In this document: one piece after another, positions 58,421-64,000 of the stretch
How the letters are laid out: each line of letters opens with the position of its first letter
Numbering within the stretch: position 1 is the stretch's first letter
From: Eubacteriales bacterium
GTDB lineage: Bacteria > Bacillota > Clostridia > Lachnospirales > Lachnospiraceae
Assembly (NCBI GenBank): GCA_030526265.1
Contig: JAUNDE010000006.1
Location: 1 to 64,000, forward strand
Direction of reading: 5' to 3'
Length of the DNA stretch: 64,000 bases
Notes under the pieces: generated by a model
What the model was told of the DNA's origin: nothing
The model's input: the letters and a program-made list of their open reading frames with translations, nothing else
Databases searched by the model: none
Translations under genes and position numbers: made by a program

Positions 58421-60339
58421 TGGCAATGAAAAATATTATCATAGGAACAGCCGGACATATTGATCATGGTAAGACAACGCTTATCAAAGCGCTGACCGGA
58501 CGTAATACAGACCGCTGGGAAGAGGAGCAGAGAAGGGGAATCACAATTGATCTTGGATTTACATGGTTTGATCTCCCTGGAGGTGACAGAGCCGGTATTA
58601 TTGATGTCCCGGGGCATGAAAAATTTATTAATAACATGGTTGCCGGTGTTGTCGGTATGGATCTTGTAATGCTTGTGATCGCCGCGGATGAAGGCGTGAT
58701 GCCTCAGACAAGGGAGCATATGGATATTCTTGGTCTTCTTGGGATCGAGAAGAGTATTATCGTCCTTAATAAATGTGATCTCGTAGATGAGGACTGGCTT
58801 GAACTTGTCGAAGAAGAGGTCAGAGAAGAACTCGAAGGAACATTCCTTGAAACGGCGCCGGTGATGAAAGTGTCGGCTGTGACTGGGCAGGGAATGGATG
58901 AACTGATTGCCATGATCGAGCACATGACAAGGGATGAGGTGGTGGAAAAGGATATCTCAACGATACCACGACTTCCGATCGATCGTGTATTTTCTCTTTC
59001 TGGCTTTGGAACGATCATTACGGGAACGCTTATCAGTGGAACGATTTCTACAGAGGATACTCTTGAAATCTATCCGATTGGTAAAACGAGTAAGATCCGA
59101 AGCATTCAGGTTCACGGAGAGGACAAAGAACGCTGCTATGCAGGACAGCGAGTGGCTATTAATCTTTCGAACGTAAAGAAACATGAAATTCGAAGAGGGT
59201 GTGTGCTTGCGCCGCCAAATAGCATGAAGAATGCAGACCTGCTTGATGTTCGGGTAAATATTCTGGATTCGTCGATGCGTGTGCTGACAAATCATTCGAG
59301 ATTGCATCTGTTTACCGGAACGAGTGAAATCCTGTGCCGTGCGGTATTGCTTGACAAAGATGAGATAGGTCCGGGAGAAAGCGGACTTGTGCAGCTCAGG
59401 CTTGAAGAGGAAGTGGCACTTCGGAGAGGAGATAAGTTCGTGATCCGTTTCTATTCGCCGATGGAGACGATCGGCGGTGGCGTGGTGCTTGAACCGAACC
59501 CTTCGATTCATAGAAGGTTTCAGGAGCGGGTGATCGAAGATCTTGAACGGAAAGAATCCGGATCTTCGGCGGATGTTGTTGAGATGCATGTCAAAGAGCA
59601 TGCGGACACGATGATCACACAGGCAGAACTTGCGAAGCTGACAGCTCTGTCTCTTGAGGAAATTGAAGAAGATATTCGTATGTTAAAACAATCCGGTATG
59701 GTTCATACATTCGAGACAAGAAAAGATGTATACGTGTGGCATGTTGGTTCAGAACGCCTTGTCAGACAGACGATTCTGGATGCACTTGCTGCTTATGAAG
59801 AAAAATATCCATATCGTTACGGTATGAAAAAGGCAGAGGTTCAGGCGACCTACTGCAGGAAGATCAAACCGATTGTATTTGATAAATATATTGACTATCT
59901 TGAACAGGAAGCGTGCCTCAGACGTTCGAAAGAAAATCTGTGTACGCGTGAGTTTGAGGTTTGTAAAGATGCTCTGTATGATAAAATCTCGCGTACAATT
60001 TTGGGGATTTTAAGCAAAGCGGAATATGATTTTGTGCGTTATTCTGATATGGATTTTGGAAAAACTGACAGGAGTCTTTCGGATGACATTCTGAATATCA
60101 TGCTGGAAGAAAATCAGATCGTCAAAGTATCGGAAGACTTATACACACTTACGGAGTATATGGAGAAAGCAAAAGAGATGATTCAGGGAGAATTCGCAAA
60201 GCGGGAAGTGATCACGACTGCTGAGGTGAGAGACCTGTTCCATACGAGCCGTAAAAGTGCGAAACCAATCATCGAATATATGGACAGCATAAAAGTTACA
60301 AAGAGAGTAGGATCAGAGAGCGAAAGGGTAGCATACTAA
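58420..60339 (+). CDS. selB: Selenocysteine-specific elongation factor SelB
   Basis: A 639-residue GTPase. The G-motifs are [28 protein letters not shown] and NKCD, followed by EF-Tu-like domains II and III and C-terminal winged-helix domains (about 380-639) that bind the SECIS hairpin. It delivers Sec-tRNA to ribosomes at UGA, which the SelD gene of this cluster requires. It overlaps selA and the LysR gene by one base each. Confidence 0.97.
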   Translation: MAMKNIIIGTAGHIDHGKTTLIKALTGRNTDRWEEEQRRGITIDLGFTWFDLPGGDRAGIIDVPGHEKFINNMVAGVVGMDLVMLVIAADEGVMPQTREHMDILGLLGIEKSIIVLNKCDLVDEDWLELVEEEVREELEGTFLETAPVMKVSAVTGQGMDELIAMIEHMTRDEVVEKDISTIPRLPIDRVFSLSGFGTIITGTLISGTISTEDTLEIYPIGKTSKIRSIQVHGEDKERCYAGQRVAINLSNVKKHEIRRGCVLAPPNSMKNADLLDVRVNILDSSMRVLTNHSRLHLFTGTSEILCRAVLLDKDEIGPGESGLVQLRLEEEVALRRGDKFVIRFYSPMETIGGGVVLEPNPSIHRRFQERVIEDLERKESGSSADVVEMHVKEHADTMITQAELAKLTALSLEEIEEDIRMLKQSGMVHTFETRKDVYVWHVGSERLVRQTILDALAAYEEKYPYRYGMKKAEVQATYCRKIKPIVFDKYIDYLEQEACLRRSKENLCTREFEVCKDALYDKISRTILGILSKAEYDFVRYSDMDFGKTDRSLSDDILNIMLEENQIVKVSEDLYTLTEYMEKAKEMIQGEFAKREVITTAEVRDLFHTSRKSAKPIIEYMDSIKVTKRVGSESERVAY

Positions 60340-61241
60340 TGAATTTGAAACAGTTGGAAGCTTTTGTGGAAGTTGCAGAGAGCGGAAGCTTTTCGAAAGC
60401 TGCAAAGAATCTGTATTTGACGCAGCCGACGGTGAGTGCTCATATTTCCGCTCTGGAAAGAGAGCTGGAAGTACGATTGTTTGTGAGGAATACAAAGGAA
60501 GTGAGTTTGTCTGCGGAAGGGCAGACGCTTTATAAATACGCCAGCCGGATGGTTGATCTGGAGAAGCGGATCGAAGAAGAATTTGGTGAGAGAAAGAAGC
60601 TTGGAAAACAGTGTGTTTCCATTGCTGCATCAACGGTTCCTGCAACATATCTGCTTCCGAAGATCCTTGCAAAGTTTAATGAACAGTATCCGGACGAGCA
60701 GCTTAAGATTATTGAGGCGGACAGTGCAACGGTTGTGAATCAGGTTGTGGAGCATATGGTGGATATCGGATTTACCGGAACAGTGCTTGAGAAAAAGCAT
60801 TGCAAATATATCCCGTTTTATAAGGATCGGCTTGCGATCATTACTCCGAATACGGAAGAGTACCGGGCCCGGATGGAACGTCCGGACGATATTTCGTGGA
60901 TCATGGATGAGCCGATGATCATGCGCGAAGAGGGATCCGGAACGAGGAAAGAAGCGGAAAAACAGCTCAGAAACAGTGGAATCAAACCGGAGAGGCTGAA
61001 TGTCGTTGCGAGTATTGAGAATCCCGAGACGATCAAGAAGTCGGTGAAAAGCGGCATGGGATGCACGATCATGTCCAGACTTGCGGCAGCAGAGGAAGTT
61101 GAGGACGGAAGTGTCCTGGCATTTGCGATTCCCGGATCTGACAGAGGCCGTGATATCAATGTTGTATATAACAAAAATTATCAATTGTCGATTTCGGCAG
61201 AACGCTTTTTGAATGTGATCAAAGAAACTTTTGGAGCATAA
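60339..61241 (+). CDS. LysR-family regulator associated with selenium metabolism
   Basis: A 300-residue LysR protein: N-terminal HTH (LEAFVEVAESGSFSKAAKNL, then QPTVSAHISALERELEV) and a substrate-binding domain (about 90-295). It overlaps selB by one base, so it is made from the sel operon transcript. Its ligand is unknown; the setting suggests control of selenium or sulfur supply genes such as those downstream. A strong terminator follows. Confidence 0.9.
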   Translation: MNLKQLEAFVEVAESGSFSKAAKNLYLTQPTVSAHISALERELEVRLFVRNTKEVSLSAEGQTLYKYASRMVDLEKRIEEEFGERKKLGKQCVSIAASTVPATYLLPKILAKFNEQYPDEQLKIIEADSATVVNQVVEHMVDIGFTGTVLEKKHCKYIPFYKDRLAIITPNTEEYRARMERPDDISWIMDEPMIMREEGSGTRKEAEKQLRNSGIKPERLNVVASIENPETIKKSVKSGMGCTIMSRLAAAEEVEDGSVLAFAIPGSDRGRDINVVYNKNYQLSISAERFLNVIKETFGA

Positions 61242-61246
61242 TCAGA

Positions 61247-61289
61247 GAGAAGGGCTTTTATAGATGTTGTCAATAAAAGCCCTTCTCTT
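61247..61289 (+). terminator. Terminator after the selD-selA-selB-LysR operon
   Basis: GAGAAGGGCTTTTAT (61247-61261) and ATAAAAGCCCTTCTC (61273-61287) form a perfect 15-bp stem; only a short T-run. Confidence 0.85.
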
Positions 61290-61304
61290 ATAGAATCACT
61301 CTAT

Positions 61305-61333
61305 TTGATGTTGCACGCACAGAAGTTTATAAT
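61305..61333 (+). promoter_or_regulatory. Promoter of the cysteine desulfurase-yedE operon
   Basis: TTGATG (61305-61310), 17-base spacer, TATAAT (61328-61333). Confidence 0.75.
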
Positions 61334-61380
61334 TATAGAGGGCCGGATACGGTATCTGGTACAAAAGAAAGGGAAGAACA

Positions 61381-62523
61381 ATGATTTATCTTGATAATGC
61401 AGCGACGACAATGCAGAAACCGCAGGAAGTGATCGACGCGGTAGTGGAAGCGATGACTTCGATGGGAAATGCGGGAAGAGGTGCAAACGAGGCGTCTCTC
61501 AGTGCATCGAGAGTTATTTACGACACGAGAGAAAAGCTTGCATCATTATTTCATGCAGAGAATGCAAGGCAGATTGCATTTACGTGCAATTCGACTGAGA
61601 GTCTGAATATTGCGATCAAAGGATTGCTTGAGCCGGGGGATCATGTGATCACCACGATGCTTGAACATAACTCCGTGCTCAGACCGCTGTATGAGATGGA
61701 AATGTCGGGTGTTGAGCTTACGATCGTGAAGAGTGATCGTAAGGGCAGGTTCGACATCGAAGATATGAAAAATGCTGTGAAAGAGAATACGAAAGCGATC
61801 GTGTGCACCAATGGTTCGAATCTGACCGGAAACTATGTAGATCTGAAGCCGATTGGTACATTTGCACGCGAAAAAGGAGTTCTTTTTATCGTTGATGCAT
61901 CTCAGACAGCAGGTGTTTTCCCGATCGATGTACAGGATATGTGTATCGATGTACTTTGTTTTACCGGGCACAAAGGATTGCTCGGACCACAGGGTACAGG
62001 CGGCTTGTATGTGAGAGAAGGTCTTGAAGTTCGTCCGCTTAAGTGCGGTGGAAGCGGAGTTCAGACGTTTAGCAGAACACATCCGGTTCAGATGCCGACG
62101 GCGCTGGAGGCGGGTACGCTGAATGGACATGGAATTGCGGGGCTGAACGCAGCACTTTCCTATCTTGAGAGAGTGGGGATCGATGCGATCCGTCATCGGG
62201 AACAGGAGCTTATGAGGAGATTTTACGAAGGCGTAAAGGATATTCCTGGAATTACCGTGTACGGAGATTTTGAGGATTTTAACCGCTGTGCGATCGTCAC
62301 AATCAATCTCGGTGATTATGACTCCGGGGAAGTGAGTGATGCACTTTTGATGGATTATGGAATCTCTACACGTCCGGGAGGTCACTGCGCACCGCTGATG
62401 CACGAGGCGTTGGGCACGGTTGAGCAGGGAGCGGTAAGATTCAGTTTTTCTCACTACAATACAGACGAAGATGTGGATACGGCTATCAGGGCGGTCCGCG
62501 AATTGTCTGAGGAAGAAGAATAG
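61381..62523 (+). CDS. Cysteine desulfurase / selenocysteine lyase-like enzyme
   Basis: A 380-residue class V aminotransferase-fold protein. The start MIYLDNAATTMQKP, the PLP lysine in TGHKGLLGPQGTGG and the reactive Cys in RPGGHCAPLMH are clear. It removes sulfur from cysteine or selenium from selenocysteine, giving persulfide or selenide for SelD. The place in the selenium cluster, with YedE, TusA and DUF3343 behind it, favours a selenium-delivery role over general FeS assembly. Confidence 0.92.
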   Translation: MIYLDNAATTMQKPQEVIDAVVEAMTSMGNAGRGANEASLSASRVIYDTREKLASLFHAENARQIAFTCNSTESLNIAIKGLLEPGDHVITTMLEHNSVLRPLYEMEMSGVELTIVKSDRKGRFDIEDMKNAVKENTKAIVCTNGSNLTGNYVDLKPIGTFAREKGVLFIVDASQTAGVFPIDVQDMCIDVLCFTGHKGLLGPQGTGGLYVREGLEVRPLKCGGSGVQTFSRTHPVQMPTALEAGTLNGHGIAGLNAALSYLERVGIDAIRHREQELMRRFYEGVKDIPGITVYGDFEDFNRCAIVTINLGDYDSGEVSDALLMDYGISTRPGGHCAPLMHEALGTVEQGAVRFSFSHYNTDEDVDTAIRAVRELSEEEE

Positions 62524-62553
62524 GAATAAGAGAAACCTGAGGAGGGAAAACAA

Positions 62554-63651
62554 ATGAATTTATCAGATTCAAAGATGAAACTTGGAATTGCGGGAATTCT
62601 TTGCGGTGTGGTTGCGGCAGCGCTCGCGCTTCTTGGAAATCCTGCAAACATGGCGTTCTGTATCGCGTGTTTTATCCGTGATACTGCAGGTGCGATGGGA
62701 ATGCATCAGGCGGAAGTGGTACAGTATGCAAGACCGGAAATCGTCGGACTTGTAGTTGGTGCATTTATTATTTCTGTTGCAACTAAGGAATATCGTTCAA
62801 CAGCCGGATCGTCACCGATGATCAGATTTATCCTTGGTGTGTGTATCATGATCGGAGCACTTATTTTCCTTGGATGCCCACTTCGTATGGTGATCCGTAT
62901 GTCTGCGGGCGACCTGAACGCGTGGGTTGCATTGATTGGATTTATTCTTGGTATTGCAACAGGTGTGTTTGCACTTAAGAATGGATTCAGTCTTGGAAGA
63001 GCATATGCGACACAGAAGATCAACGGTGCCGTTCTTCCGGCGATCACAGTCGGAATCCTGCTTGTCGCTACATGCACGACACTCATGAAAGTAAGTGAGG
63101 CTGGCCCTGGTAGCATGCATGCGCCGGTGATCGCATCATTGATTGCAGGTCTTATCTTCGGAGCATTGGCTCAGAAATCAAGAATGTGCTTTGCCGGAAG
63201 TATCAGAGACGTCATTTTGATGAAGAACTTTGATCTTTTCAGCGTGATCGCAGGACTTTTTGTTGTACTGCTTGTTTTCAATGTTGCAACAGGACGTTTT
63301 GTTGCAGGATTTAATACACCTGGAGTGATCGCTCACTCAAATCATCTGTGGAATATCCTTGGAATGTATACGGTTGGTCTCGCTGCAACACTGGCGGGCG
63401 GATGCCCGCTTCGTCAGCTGATCCTTGCGGGACAGGGATCTTCTGATGCGGCAGTTACAGTTGTCGGTATGTTTGTCGGAGCGGCGCTTTGTCATAACTT
63501 CGGACTTGCTTCAAGCGGAACATCTGTAAATCCTGAGACAAAGGAACTGGTAGCGGGTGCGGTTACACCGGCAGGTAAAGTGGCTTGTATCATTTGTATC
63601 GTCGTTTGCCTGATCATTGCATTTACATGCAAGAGAGAGAACACAAAATAG
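62554..63651 (+). CDS. yedE: YedE-family putative selenium transporter
   Basis: A 365-residue membrane protein with about ten segments and two internal repeats of the YeeE/YedE type; conserved cysteines appear in NMAFCIACFIRD, LGCPLRMVIR, SRMCFAGSIRD and GGCPLRQLIL. The family imports sulfur- or selenium-containing compounds. The setting between a cysteine desulfurase and a TusA protein supports selenium or sulfur uptake. RBS GAGGAGGG is strong. Confidence 0.92.
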   Translation: MNLSDSKMKLGIAGILCGVVAAALALLGNPANMAFCIACFIRDTAGAMGMHQAEVVQYARPEIVGLVVGAFIISVATKEYRSTAGSSPMIRFILGVCIMIGALIFLGCPLRMVIRMSAGDLNAWVALIGFILGIATGVFALKNGFSLGRAYATQKINGAVLPAITVGILLVATCTTLMKVSEAGPGSMHAPVIASLIAGLIFGALAQKSRMCFAGSIRDVILMKNFDLFSVIAGLFVVLLVFNVATGRFVAGFNTPGVIAHSNHLWNILGMYTVGLAATLAGGCPLRQLILAGQGSSDAAVTVVGMFVGAALCHNFGLASSGTSVNPETKELVAGAVTPAGKVACIICIVVCLIIAFTCKRENTK

Positions 63652-63700
63652 GATTGAAAAGTAATAATAGATATTGTATTCTAGGAAAGAAGGTAAAAAA

Positions 63701-63904
63701 ATGAAGGAAGTTGACGCAAGAGGACTGTCTTGTCCAGAACCGTTAATGCTTACAGCTCAGGCTGTGAAAGGAGCAGACGGACCGGTTAAAATTCTCGTTT
63801 CTGAGCCACATCAGAAGATGAATGTTGAAAAATACGCAAAAGATCAGGGTAAGAAATCAACAGCGGTGGAAAAAGACGGTTATTTTGAAGTCGTAATTGG
63901 TTAA
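63701..63904 (+). CDS. TusA-family sulfur/selenium carrier
   Basis: A 67-residue protein with the hallmark Cys-Pro-x-Pro motif (ARGLSCPEPLM). The cysteine carries persulfide sulfur or selenium between the desulfurase and acceptors such as SelD. The ATG at 63701 behind AAAGAAGG is preferred to an in-frame upstream ATG at 63674. The next gene starts two bases after its stop. Confidence 0.92.
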   Translation: MKEVDARGLSCPEPLMLTAQAVKGADGPVKILVSEPHQKMNVEKYAKDQGKKSTAVEKDGYFEVVIG

Positions 63905-63906
63905 TT

Positions 63907-64000
63907 ATGAGAAAGAAAGAATTGAAACTTGTCGTTACATTCCATACGACATCCGATGCGATGGCGATGGAGAAGATGTGTAAGGCGAATGGAACTCCGG
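63907..64000 (+). CDS. DUF3343 protein, 5' part (cut by window end)
   Basis: The first 31 codons are visible, beginning MRKKELKLVVTFHTT and continuing with DAMAMEKMCKANGTP. The start resembles DUF3343 proteins, short putative sulfur/selenium carriers that follow TusA and YedE genes in selenium clusters. The rest lies outside the window. Confidence 0.7.
   Translation, partial: MRKKELKLVVTFHTTSDAMAMEKMCKANGTP

Noticed and set aside
54831..64000. tRNA-Sec gene (selC) within the selenium cluster
   Set aside because: The gaps 54831-55059, 55663-55936 and 61290-61380 show only promoters, terminators and a short hairpin; no cloverleaf with a long variable arm and CCA-type acceptor stem was found, so selC is presumably outside the window.

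Overview
The window looks like a chromosomal segment of an anaerobic gut Firmicute of the Clostridia, most likely a Lachnospiraceae relative. This is inferred from protein character (mannose-family PTS, C_GCAxxG_C_C protein, flavin reductase-rubredoxin protein, selenium genes of clostridial type, TelA/XpaC pair), moderate GC, AGGAGG-type ribosome binding sites and TTGACA/TATAAT-like promoters. Almost every gene is on the + strand; only an RNA methyltransferase (51738-52607) and a Sel1-repeat protein (54528-54794) are on the minus strand. I see no insertion sequence, phage gene, CRISPR array, rRNA or tRNA.

Layout. 1-7088: regulatory and assembly end of an exopolysaccharide locus (ABC exporter cut by the window edge, CpsB phosphatase, Ig-like surface protein, two fused Wzz/tyrosine kinases, LCP ligase). 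7137-8780: the last 44 codons of a MalG-type sugar permease followed by malQ. 9158-14023: cstA, an HD hydrolase, a CorA channel and a MATE pump. 14200-15721: a probably highly expressed TSUP-like membrane protein and a YcxB-like protein. 15880-22073: sodium symporter, a protease-less Lon-like AAA+ ATPase, MnmM, a metallo-hydrolase, a Y-family polymerase and a short YolD-like protein. 22304-30474: EamA permease, XpaC/TelA, NhaC antiporter with LysR regulator, C_GCAxxG_C_C protein, TDT transporter, DUF554. 30560-32908: amino acid ABC importer.

33045-43304 is the most coherent candidate system. A membrane-tethered RbsB-like receptor, histidine kinase, response regulator and a second tethered binding protein without permease are followed by a complete mannose-type PTS (IIA, IIB, IIC, IID), a small membrane protein, a Cof-type HAD phosphatase, and a single protein that fuses a HAD phosphatase to an AGE-family sugar isomerase/epimerase. 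The gene content suggests sensing of an extracellular sugar, uptake as sugar phosphate, dephosphorylation and isomerisation.

43465-46503: an acyltransferase and a TrkH/TrkA-type potassium system. 46635-47255: flavin reductase-rubredoxin protein. 47436-51572: three-subunit molybdenum hydroxylase with a MobA-like nucleotidyltransferase. 52803-54794: a small protein that may match the N-terminal part of D-proline reductase PrdA, an HTH-Uma2 fusion behind a perfect 26-bp palindrome, and the Sel1 protein. 55060-64000: a large selenium cluster: YedF, SelD (itself a selenoprotein read through an in-frame UGA), SelA, SelB, a LysR regulator, a cysteine desulfurase/selenocysteine lyase-like enzyme, the YedE transporter, TusA and the start of a DUF3343 protein. 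These genes would supply selenium for selenocysteine and possibly for a labile selenium cofactor in molybdenum hydroxylases such as the one nearby.
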